NCBI RefSeq assembly: GCF_016862315.1
Contig: NZ_BOMS01000110.1
Span: forward strand, 43,838-107,837
DNA length: 64,000 nt
From: Actinoplanes palleronii
GTDB taxonomy: Bacteria > Actinomycetota > Actinomycetes > Mycobacteriales > Micromonosporaceae
Direction: 5' to 3'
Made by a program: the position numbers and the translations under genes. This document shows, piece after piece, positions 40,838 to 49,253 of this stretch. The stretch's first letter is position 1, and each line of letters opens with the position of its first letter. The notes beneath the pieces are model-generated. The model did not search any database and was not told where the DNA came from. It worked only from the letters and a program-made list of their open reading frames with translations.

Positions 40838-42058
40838 TTAATGGGGTGCGGCGGCCTCGGCGGACGTGCGGTGGTGATCCTCGGCGCTGAGCCGGAACGG
40901 GAAAACCGACCGGGACGTGAAGACCAGGATCCCGGCCACCACCGCGAGCAACGCCGCCAGCAGCGGCAACGCACCCAGCTGGCCGTTCGTCACGAAGCGC
41001 TCCCCCACGAACGCCCCGCCACCGATGCCGATCTGGAACGCCACCACGTAGACCGCCGACGCCGCGTCCCGGGCGGTCGGCGCGACCCGCATCGGCGCCG
41101 CGCCCAGGAAGACCGGGATCGCGGTGAACGCCCCGCCCCAGACCAGCGCGGCCAGGATCGTCGGCACGGTGCCGAGGACCGGGGCGAGCAGCGCCACCGA
41201 CACCGCCTGGGCGCCCAGCAGGATCAGCAGCAGCTGGCCCGGGTTACGGTCGACGTAGCGGCCGACCAGGAACGTGGTGAGCAACCCGACCGCGCCGTAG
41301 CCGAGCAGCAGCACGCTGAGCCCGGCGCCGTCCAGCCCGGCGTCCCGGCGGACCAGCGGGGCGATGTAGGTGTACGCCGCGAAGTGCCCGATCACCAGCA
41401 CCGCGGTCAGCAGGCAGAGCCGCGCCACCCGGCCGTCCCGCAGGATCAGCACGGCGTTGCGGAGTCGTTCCGCCGAGCCGGCCGCCATGTCCCGGGGCAG
41501 CGGCGGCAGCTTCGGCAGCACCGCGAGCAGCAGCAGCACGCAGACCGCCCCGCCGACCGCCATCATCCCGACCGCGAAGCGCCAGCCCAGCCACTGCCCG
41601 ACCGCGGTGCCGATCGGCACGCCGAGCACGATGGCCAGCGAGTTGCCCAGGAACGTCAGCGCGGTGGCCCGCCCGATCTGGTCCGGCGGGGCCATCCGGG
41701 CGATGATCGGCCCGATCACCGACCAGAACACCCCGTGCGCGAGCGCGCAGATCAGCCGGGACAGCGCGAGGACCAGGAACGTCGGCGCGAACGTCGCGGC
41801 CGCCTGCGAGACGACAAAAATCGCTACCGTGGCGGCGATCAGGGTGTGCCGGGGGACCCGCATGGTGAGCGCGGTGAGCGGGATGGTGCTCAGCGCGGCG
41901 ACCACGGCATAGCTGGTCAGCAGCAGGCCCACCTGCGCCTCGGTGACGTGCAGGCCGGCCGAGATCTGCGGCAGCAGGCCGACTGGCAGGGTTTCGGCGG
42001 TGACGTAGAAGAACGCGGAGGCGCCGAGAACGACCAGCGCGGGGCGGTTGAAGCTCAC
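40838..42058 (-). CDS. MFS transporter
   Basis: 406 residues, GTG start (MSFNRPALVVLGASAFFYV). About twelve membrane segments, with the MFS-type QVGLLLTSYAVVAALSTIPL at helix 2 and ALTMRVPRHTLIAATVAIFV after it, as in the DHA1 (arabinose/chloramphenicol efflux) group. FLGNSLAIVLGVPIGTAVGQ resembles the antiporter motif C region. It is divergent from a ROK regulator across 46 bp, which suggests control by a sugar or related ligand. Substrate unknown. Confidence 0.85.
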   Translation of the reverse strand: MSFNRPALVVLGASAFFYVTAETLPVGLLPQISAGLHVTEAQVGLLLTSYAVVAALSTIPLTALTMRVPRHTLIAATVAIFVVSQAAATFAPTFLVLALSRLICALAHGVFWSVIGPIIARMAPPDQIGRATALTFLGNSLAIVLGVPIGTAVGQWLGWRFAVGMMAVGGAVCVLLLLAVLPKLPPLPRDMAAGSAERLRNAVLILRDGRVARLCLLTAVLVIGHFAAYTYIAPLVRRDAGLDGAGLSVLLLGYGAVGLLTTFLVGRYVDRNPGQLLLILLGAQAVSVALLAPVLGTVPTILAALVWGGAFTAIPVFLGAAPMRVAPTARDAASAVYVVAFQIGIGGGAFVGERFVTNGQLGALPLLAALLAVVAGILVFTSRSVFPFRLSAEDHHRTSAEAAAPH

Positions 42059-42104
42059 TCCCGCACAATAAGCTTCACTGAAGAGTAAAAGAAGGGGATC
42101 GGCT
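42059..42104. promoter_or_regulatory. Short divergent region with palindrome
   Basis: A 46-bp gap between the MFS and ROK genes. It contains cttcactgaag at 42073-42083, a five-base-arm palindrome and the only one in the gap. It overlaps where both promoters must lie, so it is a plausible ROK operator. Confidence 0.4.
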
Positions 42105-43244
42105 GTGACGACGCGCTCCACCGAACTGCTCCGGGTGGTGCACCGGAGCCCCGGCGTGACCCGCGCCGACGCCGCCCGGCTGCTCGGCATCGGCACCGGC
42201 GCGGCCACCGAGCTGGTCACCAAGCTGAGCCGGGCGGAGCTGCTGGTGCAGGGCCCGGCCGCGCCGAGCGGCAGCCGGGGCCGGCCGACAACGGTGCTGC
42301 TGCCACACCCGGCCGGCCCGCTCGCCCTGGCCGTCGCGATCACCCATGAGACCTGGCGGGTCGAGGCGGTCGAGCTGGGCGGCGCCCGCACCGCCGCGCT
42401 GGGCGGAGGGCACGCCGGCGCCGCCTGGGCCGAGGTCCGCGACGCGGTCCGGGCCGCGATCGAGGAACTTCGTCTTCGGTACGGATCACGTCTGCGCGCG
42501 ATCGGCGTCGCCGCTCCCGGTACGGTCTCCCGCGACCGGCGCCTGGACGCCACCACGGCCGGCTGGCTCGACGTCGACCTGACCACGCTCTGCCCGGACG
42601 CCGAGGTGTTCGTGGCCGGCAACGACGCCACCCTGGCCGCCACCGCCGAGTCCCGCCGGGGTGCCGCCACCGGCGCCGCCGTCGCGCTGTACCTGCAGAT
42701 CGAGGCGGGCCTGGGCGGCGCCGTGGTGGAGGACGGCCGCCCGGTGATCGGCGCGCGGGGTGCGGCCGGCGAGTTCGGGCACATGCCGTTCGGCGACCCG
42801 GCGATCCGCTGCCCGTGCGGCGCCCGCGGCTGCTGGGGCATCGCGGTGGACGGGCACGCGCTGGCCCGGTCACTCGGCGAGCCGGTCCCGGTCGACCCGA
42901 TCACGTACGCCCGACGGGTGATCACCACGGCGGCCCGGGCGCTGGCCGCCGCCCCGCCGTACCCGCCGGAGGTCGACGCGGTCCGGGCGGTCGCCGCGAC
43001 CCTGGGCCGGGGCATCGCCGGACTGGTCAACGGGCTGGACGCGGACCTGGTCGCGCTCGGGGGCCTGGGCGCCGACCTGCTGGCCACGGTCCCCGCCGAG
43101 ATCGACGCGGCGTACCGGGACGGCCTCATGTCGATCCACCGCGACGCGCCGCCACCGATCGTGCCGGCCGCGCTCGGCGACGACGGCCCGATCGCGGGCG
43201 CCGCCGAGGAGGCCTGGACCGCCCTGCTGCCCCGGCTGGCCTGA
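42105..43244 (+). CDS. ROK-family transcriptional regulator
   Basis: 379 residues, GTG start. N-terminal winged helix: ELLRVVHRSPGVTRADAARL, then GTGAATELVTKLSRAELLVQ. ROK domain: IGVAAPGTVSRDRRLDATT, AGNDATLAATAESRRG, LQIEAGLGGAVVEDGRPVIG, and the zinc site GHMPFG...CPCGARGCWG. A helical C-terminal part ends with VALGGLGADLL. It probably represses the divergent MFS gene until a sugar binds. Catalytic residues for sugar kinase activity are not assessed. Confidence 0.85.
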   Translation: MTTRSTELLRVVHRSPGVTRADAARLLGIGTGAATELVTKLSRAELLVQGPAAPSGSRGRPTTVLLPHPAGPLALAVAITHETWRVEAVELGGARTAALGGGHAGAAWAEVRDAVRAAIEELRLRYGSRLRAIGVAAPGTVSRDRRLDATTAGWLDVDLTTLCPDAEVFVAGNDATLAATAESRRGAATGAAVALYLQIEAGLGGAVVEDGRPVIGARGAAGEFGHMPFGDPAIRCPCGARGCWGIAVDGHALARSLGEPVPVDPITYARRVITTAARALAAAPPYPPEVDAVRAVAATLGRGIAGLVNGLDADLVALGGLGADLLATVPAEIDAAYRDGLMSIHRDAPPPIVPAALGDDGPIAGAAEEAWTALLPRLA

Positions 43245-43250
43245 GAACGC

Positions 43251-44399
43251 CTAGTAGGCGGCCATCAGCACGGTGTCGGTGCTGTAGTAGTAGATCGGCG
43301 ACTCCGGGTCGGTCGGGCCGTCCTTGCGCAGCCGCTCAACCGCCATGTAGTGCTCCGCGATCATGAGGCCGCCGATGTCCCACTCGTCGTCCTCCTTGCC
43401 GAACGCCAGGTGGTACCGGAACCGCTCGGCGCCGGTCTGCACGTCCAACCCGACCAGCCAGTGCTCCGGCGTCAGCAGCAGCACCGTCGTCGACGTGCCG
43501 CCCAGCACCCGCGCCTGACCGGCCCAGCTCCACGCCGGTGCGGTCCCGTCCGCCGACGCGGTCACCGTGCCGGCGCCGGCCGACACCACCAGGCCGGCCG
43601 CGACGGTGGCGTCCGGGCTGTCCAGGGCGGTCGCGCGGCGCAGGGCCGGCCCGAGCAGCCAGCCCTGCCCGGCCGCGTCCCGCAGGCCGGCACAGTTCGA
43701 GTGCGCCACCTGGCAGCCGAGCGGGGTGAACGGACCGGCCGGCCAGTTCGCCACGGACTGCCCGGTGGCCAGGTCGTAGGCGCCGGTCGCGCAGACGTAC
43801 GCGCCGCCGGTGGTGGTGAACGCGTCAGCGCAGCCGGCGGGGAGCGTCACGCGGAAGCGCTGCGCGCCGGTGCTCAGGTCGTACCCCAGCAGGTTTTGAT
43901 CCTCGGTGACCGCGACGATCCCGGCGGCGATCCGCAGACCCGGCGGATTCCAGACCACCGCGGCGCCGGTCCGGTGTCCGGCGAAATCCGGCGCGTCCGG
44001 GCCGTCCGCCCGCCAGAGGACCTTTCCGGTACGACCGTCGAGCGCGATCACCTGACCGTCGTTCCACCGGCTGACCACCGTGGTGCCCTCGGCCACCACC
44101 CCGCTCAGCTGCTCCGGCCAGCGGCGCAGCGACCAACGGGTGGTGTAGACGGCCTTGCCGTAGACCGGCTCGTCGGCGCGCACCTGGTTCTTGGCGGCGT
44201 AGACCCGGAGCCGGTCGTCGACGATCAGCGGCGCCACCGGGATCCGCCCGGTCACCCCGGGCGCGGTGACCACCTCCAGCGGGTACGCCGCGGTCGTGGT
44301 GTCCAGCACCTCGGCCGGGCGCAGGATCCGCCAACCGACCAGAACCGTGGACAGCAGCAAGAGCGCTGCCGCTGAAGCTCGCAGCAGCACCCGGGTCAC
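43251..44399 (-). CDS. Membrane-anchored PQQ-like beta-propeller protein (paralogue B)
   Basis: 382 residues, GTG start. One N-terminal helix (LLRASAAALLLLSTVLVGW), then PQQ-type blades (GKVLWRADGPDAPDF, GAQRFRVTLPAG, PAWSWAGQAR, GAERFRYHLAFG). It is like the protein at 35465-36745 in length, anchor and repeats. Two Cys pairs (PAGCADAF...YVCATG, LGCQVAHSNCAGL) may form disulfides outside the cell. Stops seven bases after the convergent ROK gene. Function unknown. Confidence 0.7.
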   Translation of the reverse strand: MTRVLLRASAAALLLLSTVLVGWRILRPAEVLDTTTAAYPLEVVTAPGVTGRIPVAPLIVDDRLRVYAAKNQVRADEPVYGKAVYTTRWSLRRWPEQLSGVVAEGTTVVSRWNDGQVIALDGRTGKVLWRADGPDAPDFAGHRTGAAVVWNPPGLRIAAGIVAVTEDQNLLGYDLSTGAQRFRVTLPAGCADAFTTTGGAYVCATGAYDLATGQSVANWPAGPFTPLGCQVAHSNCAGLRDAAGQGWLLGPALRRATALDSPDATVAAGLVVSAGAGTVTASADGTAPAWSWAGQARVLGGTSTTVLLLTPEHWLVGLDVQTGAERFRYHLAFGKEDDEWDIGGLMIAEHYMAVERLRKDGPTDPESPIYYYSTDTVLMAAY

Positions 44400-44432
44400 G
44401 GCCGGAAGTATTCCAGGTTCAGTCCAGCCCGA

Positions 44433-45371
44433 TCACTCGTACCCACCGTTGATCAGTCCGAGGCGGACCAACTCGGTGAGCGGCTCCACCACGTTCGCCG
44501 CGCCGAACCCGGCGAACAGCGGCCGGACCGTGTCCCGATGGGACCGGACCGGCTCGACGAGCGGGACCGGATGGGTGGCGGCCAGCGCCTCGGCCACGTC
44601 GGCCACCTCCCCGCCGTCCACCGCGACGAGCGTGGCGACCAGAACGTTGAGGAATCCGTGGTGGGTGAACCCCGTCTCCGGGTCGGTGTGCCGGGTGGCG
44701 TGCCGCAGCCCGGCGGCCAGTTTGAAGGGCAGCTCCCGGTCGCGGCACGCGCAGATCACGGCGGCCAGCTCGACCGGGGTCGGGAACAGCTCGGCGGCCA
44801 GCCCGCCGACCCGGAACTTGGGGCCGATCGACAGGCCTGCGGCACGGGCCTCGGCGACGGTGTCCAGGGCGCCGAGCAGCCCCCAGCTGAGCGGGATCTC
44901 GGCCCAGATCCTTATGCCGGTGTGGGCAGCGGCTTCTCCCGCGGCTTGTCCAGCGGCTTCGTCAGCAGCTTCTCGGGCGGCCTCGTCGGCGGCTTCTCCC
45001 GCTGCTTCTCGGGCGGCTTCTCCGGCGGCGAAGGCTTGCAGCCTGGCCAGGCCGGGCTGGGGGTCCTCGCCGCGGCGGGCCACCGCGGCCTCGACGTGCT
45101 TGATCACCATGCCCGCGGCCCGCAGCTTCTCCACGGTCGCCGGCAGCACCCCGATCGGCAGGTCGGCGATCAGCCCGGCGGCCAGCCCGGGCAGCGGTTC
45201 GGAGCCGACCAGCGAGGCCGGGACCAGCAGAGCGCCGATCAGGCCCGCATACCACGCCCCGGCGTGCTCACGGAACTTCGCCTCGGCGTCGGCGAGGCCG
45301 GTCGGGCTTGGTGGTAGCAGGGACGCGTCATCGACGATCCCGGCATACAGCGGAGGCACCAGCGTCGCCAC
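44433..45371 (-). CDS. Hypothetical protein with internal Ala/Glu repeat
   Basis: 312 residues, GTG start. Residues about 20-110 and 150-310 look like an alpha/beta barrel-type fold (AGWYAGLIGALLVPAS-like, then LPFKLAAGLRHATRHTDPE). Residues about 116-145 are a low-complexity insertion of EAA/GEAA/DEAA units (12-bp DNA repeat, 44938-45036) that would form a long, charged helix. The GFTHHGFLNVLVATLVAVDG run is characteristic of an uncharacterised conserved actinobacterial family. No catalytic site recognised. Confidence 0.65.
   Translation of the reverse strand: MATLVPPLYAGIVDDASLLPPSPTGLADAEAKFREHAGAWYAGLIGALLVPASLVGSEPLPGLAAGLIADLPIGVLPATVEKLRAAGMVIKHVEAAVARRGEDPQPGLARLQAFAAGEAAREAAGEAADEAAREAADEAAGQAAGEAAAHTGIRIWAEIPLSWGLLGALDTVAEARAAGLSIGPKFRVGGLAAELFPTPVELAAVICACRDRELPFKLAAGLRHATRHTDPETGFTHHGFLNVLVATLVAVDGGEVADVAEALAATHPVPLVEPVRSHRDTVRPLFAGFGAANVVEPLTELVRLGLINGGYE
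44938..45036. repeat. Minisatellite inside the hypothetical gene
   Basis: Degenerate 12-bp units on the minus strand, encoding (G/R/D)EAA-type tetrads. The length is a multiple of three, so expansions keep the frame. Confidence 0.65.
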
Positions 45372-45429
45372 GATTTCGAACCTAACGGACCATACGTGAA
45401 CCGGACAACACTCCGGCTCGGCTTTCCCT

Positions 45430-45600
45430 CGCGGCCCGCGTTTCCCGTGCTGTGCCTTGCGTCCCGGCCTTCTCGTGCTTTTCCTGCGGCCTGGCCCTTG
45501 GCGTGCTCTCCTTGCGGCCCGGCCTGCGCATGCTCTTCTTGCGGGCCGGCCTTCGCGTGCTCTTCATTCGGGCCAGCCTTCGCGTGCGGCTGGCTTTCTC
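45430..45600. repeat. 27-28-bp minisatellite
   Basis: About six units with the shared core (c)gcgtgctc...gggccggcctt; aligned bases occur at 45448, 45476, 45504, 45531, 45558 and 45585, so the period moves from 28 to 27. It lies between two leftward genes and is not part of either. Confidence 0.75.
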
Positions 45601-45609
45601 TTGCGCCGG

Positions 45610-46740
45610 TCAGCGGCGGCCGATCAACACCACGGCTTCGGCTATCGCGGCCAGGGCCATGCAGGCCAGCAGCGTGGGCAGGCCACCGACCGCGGCATAC
45701 GCCACCAGGAACAGCGGCGCGGCGAACGTCAGGTAGAGCGCGGCAGCCAGCCACCGATCCCCGGACCGCAGCCGGGACAGCACCCGGCCGACCGGCTCGG
45801 ACAGCCGGCTGCGGAACCAGAGCACCACGGCCACGAAGACCAGCACGCCGATCAGCCCCGCCCAGACCCGCGAGATACCCGCGCTGACCAGCGTCATCGA
45901 GGCGGTGATCACGGCGGCCACCAGGGTGCCGTTGGCGCCGTACCGAATCGTCTCGAGGACCGCGTCACCCGAGGCCGCGGAGACGTCGAGCACCGGCTTG
46001 CGCGGGCGGCTGACCGCCGGTGGCTCGGACCACTTCGGCGGGACCGGCTTGGCCGTCTGCTCGACCGGATAGCCCTCCGGCGCCGACGCGTCCGGCGGCG
46101 GGGCGGCACCCAGCGACGCCTCCTCGGCCAGCTCCTCCAGCGCCCGGGCCCAGCGGCGGCGCTCCAACCGGACCACACCCACGTCCAGCCCGGCGTCACC
46201 GATCGCCGAGTCCAGGTCGAGCGCCTCCGCGTACGCCCGCTGCGCCAGGTCGAACAACCGCAGCCGGGCCGCGACCACGGCCAGCACCAGGTGCGCCTCG
46301 GCCTCGGCCGGCGCCACCCGGACGCCGTTCCACGCGGCGTTCAGCGCCTCCTGACCGTTGCGCGACTCACTGAGCAGCGCGGCTCCGGTCCTTTGCGCGT
46401 ACGCATCCTCGGGCCACGTCCGCAGGATCTCGCCGGCGATCCCCGCCGCCTCGCCGAACCGCCTGCTGTCGGTGAGCGCCATCGCCCGCACCACGAGAGC
46501 GGGCAGCGTCCCCGGTTCCGCACCGGCGGCACGATCGGCGGCGGCCAGCGCCTCAACCGGCTGCTCGGCGGCCAGGTGGATGCGGGCCAGCGTGGCCAGC
46601 AGAGCGGACTCGTCGGGCGCGGCACTCAGCCCGGCCGCGATCTCCTCGGTGGCCTCGTCGTAACGTCCGAGGTCGGCGAGCAAGAGCGCACGCTGGCGGT
46701 GTTCCTCCGGCGTGGTGTCGGACTCCATAGGGGCGGGCAC
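45610..46740 (-). CDS. TPR protein with C-terminal membrane segments
   Basis: 376 residues. The GTG at 46740 and ATG at 46728 are both possible; neither has a good ribosome site. Residues about 10-205 are tetratricopeptide helices (HRQRALLLADLGRYDEATEE, SALLATLARIHLAAEQPVEA, AEAHLVLAVVAARLRLFDLA). A Pro-rich linker follows. The C-terminal 120 residues have about four membrane helices (ITASMTLVSAGISRVWAGLI, LIGVLVFVAVVLWF, LYLTFAAPLFLVAYAAVGG, LACMALAAIAEAVVLI). TPRs face the cytoplasm if the N-terminus is inside. Partner unknown. Confidence 0.75.
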   Translation of the reverse strand: MPAPMESDTTPEEHRQRALLLADLGRYDEATEEIAAGLSAAPDESALLATLARIHLAAEQPVEALAAADRAAGAEPGTLPALVVRAMALTDSRRFGEAAGIAGEILRTWPEDAYAQRTGAALLSESRNGQEALNAAWNGVRVAPAEAEAHLVLAVVAARLRLFDLAQRAYAEALDLDSAIGDAGLDVGVVRLERRRWARALEELAEEASLGAAPPPDASAPEGYPVEQTAKPVPPKWSEPPAVSRPRKPVLDVSAASGDAVLETIRYGANGTLVAAVITASMTLVSAGISRVWAGLIGVLVFVAVVLWFRSRLSEPVGRVLSRLRSGDRWLAAALYLTFAAPLFLVAYAAVGGLPTLLACMALAAIAEAVVLIGRR

Positions 46741-47076
46741 AGTCGGAGCGTAGGCGGTCTAGCTGTAAATCACATGGACCGGGGTCAGGCAGCCCCCACC
46801 CGCACCATTTCCGGACCGTCGCTGGTCCAGCCCCCGTTCCCATACTTGCGCCAGAGCTCACCGACGAGGTCAAGCCTTACCACCAGCCATCGCCGCAGCC
46901 AGACAGCGCGTCTCGCCACCAACCATCACCGCAGCCAGACGGCGAGCCCTCCGCCCAGCATCGCGGCAACCAGAAGCCGGGCCTCGCCACCAGCCATCAC
47001 CGCAGCCAGGTGCCGAGCCTTTCGCCCAGCATCGCGGCAACCAGAGGCCGGGCCTCGCCACCCGGCATCGCCGCGG
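46741..47076. repeat. Gap with 71-bp tandem repeat
   Basis: A 336-base gap. From about 46880 it holds a 71-bp direct repeat: the shared core ctcgccac starts at 46912, 46983 and 47054, and longer blocks such as cagcatcgcggcaaccaga recur at the same spacing. The period is not a multiple of three, which argues against coding. No promoter for the leftward TPR gene is recognised. Confidence 0.75.
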
Positions 47077-47565
47077 CTAGTTGGCTGCTGGGGCCTCGTT
47101 GTAGATCAGTGCCACCGCGATGCCGGCCAGTCCCTCGCCCCGCCCGGTGAGTCCCAGCCCGTCGGCGGTGGTCCCGGAGACCGTGACCGGCGCGCCGATC
47201 GCGGCGGACAGCACCTTCTCCGCCTCCGCCCGCCGTTTGCCGACCTTCGGCCGGTTCCCCACCACCTGCACCGAGACGTTCCCGATCGCATACCCAGCGG
47301 CACGCACCAGCCGAGCCGCCTCACCCAGCAGCGTCACCCCGGCTGCCCCGGCCCACTCCGGCCGGCTGGTCCCGAAGTTGCTGCCCAGGTCACCGAGCCC
47401 GGCCGCGGAAAGAAGGGCGTCACAGGCAGCATGCGCCACCACATCCGCATCCGAGTGCCCAGCGAGTCCCGGCTCACCGGGCCACTCCAAACCGGCCACC
47501 CAGCAGGGCCGCTCAGCATCAAAAGCGTGCACGTCAGTGCCAACACCCACCCGCGGAATGATCAC
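47077..47565 (-). CDS. ispF: 2-C-methyl-D-erythritol 2,4-cyclodiphosphate synthase
   Basis: 162 residues, GTG start. Metal ligands in VGVGTDVHAFD (Asp, His) and the downstream GHSDADVVAHAACDALLSAAG; substrate loop at DLGSNFGTSRPEW. Late signatures KVGKRRAEAEKVL and VSGTTADGLGLTGRGEGLAG complete the family pattern. It forms cyclodiphosphate from CDP-ME-2-phosphate in the non-mevalonate isoprenoid pathway, right after IspD and IspE. Separated from ispD by a repeat-filled gap of 0.9 kb. Confidence 0.95.
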   Translation of the reverse strand: MIIPRVGVGTDVHAFDAERPCWVAGLEWPGEPGLAGHSDADVVAHAACDALLSAAGLGDLGSNFGTSRPEWAGAAGVTLLGEAARLVRAAGYAIGNVSVQVVGNRPKVGKRRAEAEKVLSAAIGAPVTVSGTTADGLGLTGRGEGLAGIAVALIYNEAPAAN

Positions 47566-48077
47566 CCAGCCACCCTAGCCACCCACCCTGCCAGCCATCC
47601 GAGGTCCCGTGCCCGCTCCACGTTCACAACCGTGCGTGGGCGCTCGTTCAGCCTCCCGGGGAGTACTCGTTTACCGCCGGCGAGGTGGTGGGGCCCGCGA
47701 TCGGTGCTGGCGGGGCGACGGCAGCACGCGATCGGGTTCTGCGGACCCCCACCACGTGCTGTGGCGGGGCGGCGGCGGCACGCGATCGGGTTCTGCGGAC
47801 TCTCAACGCCCACCTGGGGGCGGCAGACGTCCGCGAACGGGCATCGCGTCCCCACATCGCCCCTGCGACGGCCGGGACGACCAGCCCCACCTACTCGAGC
47901 AGCACGACGACTTCGCCCGCGGCCACTGAAACCCACTGCGCGTAAGGCGCACACCACCTCGCGAGACGACCACAACCGCATTCGCACTGGTGAAGGCACT
48001 CGTCAACACCAACATGGCCAGTTCACGGTGCACGGCCGCCCAACCGCGCCACCGCAGGCTGCAGCGCGCCCAACCCC

Positions 48078-48130
48078 AGCTGGTTCTGGGAGGTGCCTTC
48101 GAGGCTTCAAGACACCCCTGAGGGCCAGCC
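48078..48130. repeat. Interspersed hairpin repeat, degenerate copy
   Basis: Imperfect inverted repeat gctggttctgggaggtgcc...gacacccctgagggccagcc. Both arms resemble the well-formed copies at 59246-59298 and 59427-59481. Confidence 0.55.
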
Positions 48131-48353
48131 GAAATGCGGGAGGCGCGTCGCTCACCGCGCGTGGCTGCCCGCCGCGCTACACCGGTTACACCCCCGGCCG
48201 CAACGCGCCACCAGGCCCCGGCTGGCGTTGGCAGCTGTCTCCCCGCCGCCAAGACCAGCTGCGATGTCCGGCCTCCGACTGGCGGCATCCGGCTGGCGGT
48301 GACGGCTGTCCCGGGTTTCTTGAGGCGACCGTCAACGCCAGCAGGGCCCGGGG

Positions 48354-48495
48354 TCAGCGTGCAACGCGCGGTCGCCGGACGCGCGGCGCGGAGGTCCGGG
48401 ATCAGCGTGCAACGCACGGTCGCCGGACGAACGGCGCGGGGGTCCGGGATCAGCGTGCAACGCGCGGTTGCCGGGCGCGCGGCGCTGGGGCCGGG
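48354..48495. repeat. 48-bp tandem repeat (three units)
   Basis: The block tcagcgtgcaacgc starts at 48354, 48402 and 48450. Units share (a/c)cggtcgccggac and gcggcgc stretches. It ends just before the stop of the leftward ispD gene. Confidence 0.8.
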
Positions 48496-48502
48496 GTCAG
48501 GG

Positions 48503-49207
48503 TCAGGCGTCCGGGTCGGGGAGGGTGAGGAGGTGGGTGGCGAGGGCCAGGTCGATCGGGCGGGTGATCTTCAGGGCCAGATCGGAGCCGGGGACGCAGT
48601 GGACCGGGATGCCGAGTTTTTCGACGGCGCCGGCGTCGTCGGTGTGTGCGTCGGCGGCAGCGGCGTGCGCGGCGCGCAGCACCGAAGCGCGGAAGCCCTG
48701 CGGGGTCTGCACCGCCCGGAGCACCGAGCGGTCGACGGTGCCCAGCACCGTGTCGTCGGCCGCGACTTCCTTGATCGTGTCGACCACCGGGAGGACCGGG
48801 ATCACCGCGTCGGCGCCGGCCCGGACGGCCGCGGCCACCCGTTCGACCACCGAGGGCGGGGTGAGGCAGCGAGCCGCGTCGTGGACCAGCACGATCGCGA
48901 CCTCGTCGGGTACCACGGCGAGTGCCGCGGCCACCGACTCCTGCCGTTCGGCGCCACCCGCCACCACGGTGACCGGAGCAACCGGGCTGAGCAGGGAGTG
49001 CACCGCCTCGACATCGGCGGGCGGAGCGGCGATGACGATCATCCGGACCGAGGGTGCCGCGGCGAGCCGGCGCACGGTGTGCACGAGCAACGGCTCGCCG
49101 TCGAGCAGACGCAGCGCCTTCGGGCCACCCGGACCGAGCCGGAGACCGGCACCAGCAGCAGGAACGACGACCGCGACGTCACCGCGAGCATTAAGCTGCG
49201 CGGTCAC
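48503..49207 (-). CDS. ispD: 2-C-methyl-D-erythritol 4-phosphate cytidylyltransferase
   Basis: 234 residues from a GTG (MTAQLNARGDVAVVVPAAG); another GTG at 49228 would add seven residues, and neither has a clear ribosome site. The nucleotide loop is PAAGAGLRLGPGGPKAL with its Arg and Lys. Others: VLVHDAARCLTPP, and the MEP-binding AVQTPQGFRASVLRAA with TDDAGAVEKLG. It joins MEP and CTP to CDP-ME. Lies 47 bases from carD on the same strand, the typical actinobacterial order. Confidence 0.93.
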   Translation of the reverse strand: MTAQLNARGDVAVVVPAAGAGLRLGPGGPKALRLLDGEPLLVHTVRRLAAAPSVRMIVIAAPPADVEAVHSLLSPVAPVTVVAGGAERQESVAAALAVVPDEVAIVLVHDAARCLTPPSVVERVAAAVRAGADAVIPVLPVVDTIKEVAADDTVLGTVDRSVLRAVQTPQGFRASVLRAAHAAAADAHTDDAGAVEKLGIPVHCVPGSDLALKITRPIDLALATHLLTLPDPDA

Positions 49208-49253
49208 GTCGCGGTCGTCGTTTTTCACGTGCTGTGAGGGATGCGTCGCTGGA

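Larger units (their letters stand above)
47566..48502. repeat. Gap rich in repeats between ispF and ispD
   Basis: 937 bases without a supported gene; long frames on the + strand are low-complexity artefacts. It contains a 54-bp direct repeat (shared core gcacgcgatcgggttctgcg at 47724 and 47778), a degenerate copy of an interspersed hairpin repeat (48078-48130) and a 48-bp tandem repeat (48354-48495). Confidence 0.7.

Noticed and set aside
45457..48528. 1,023-codon + strand frame
   Set aside because: It lies antisense to the TPR and ispF genes and across minisatellites; low-complexity, no domain. High-GC artefact.
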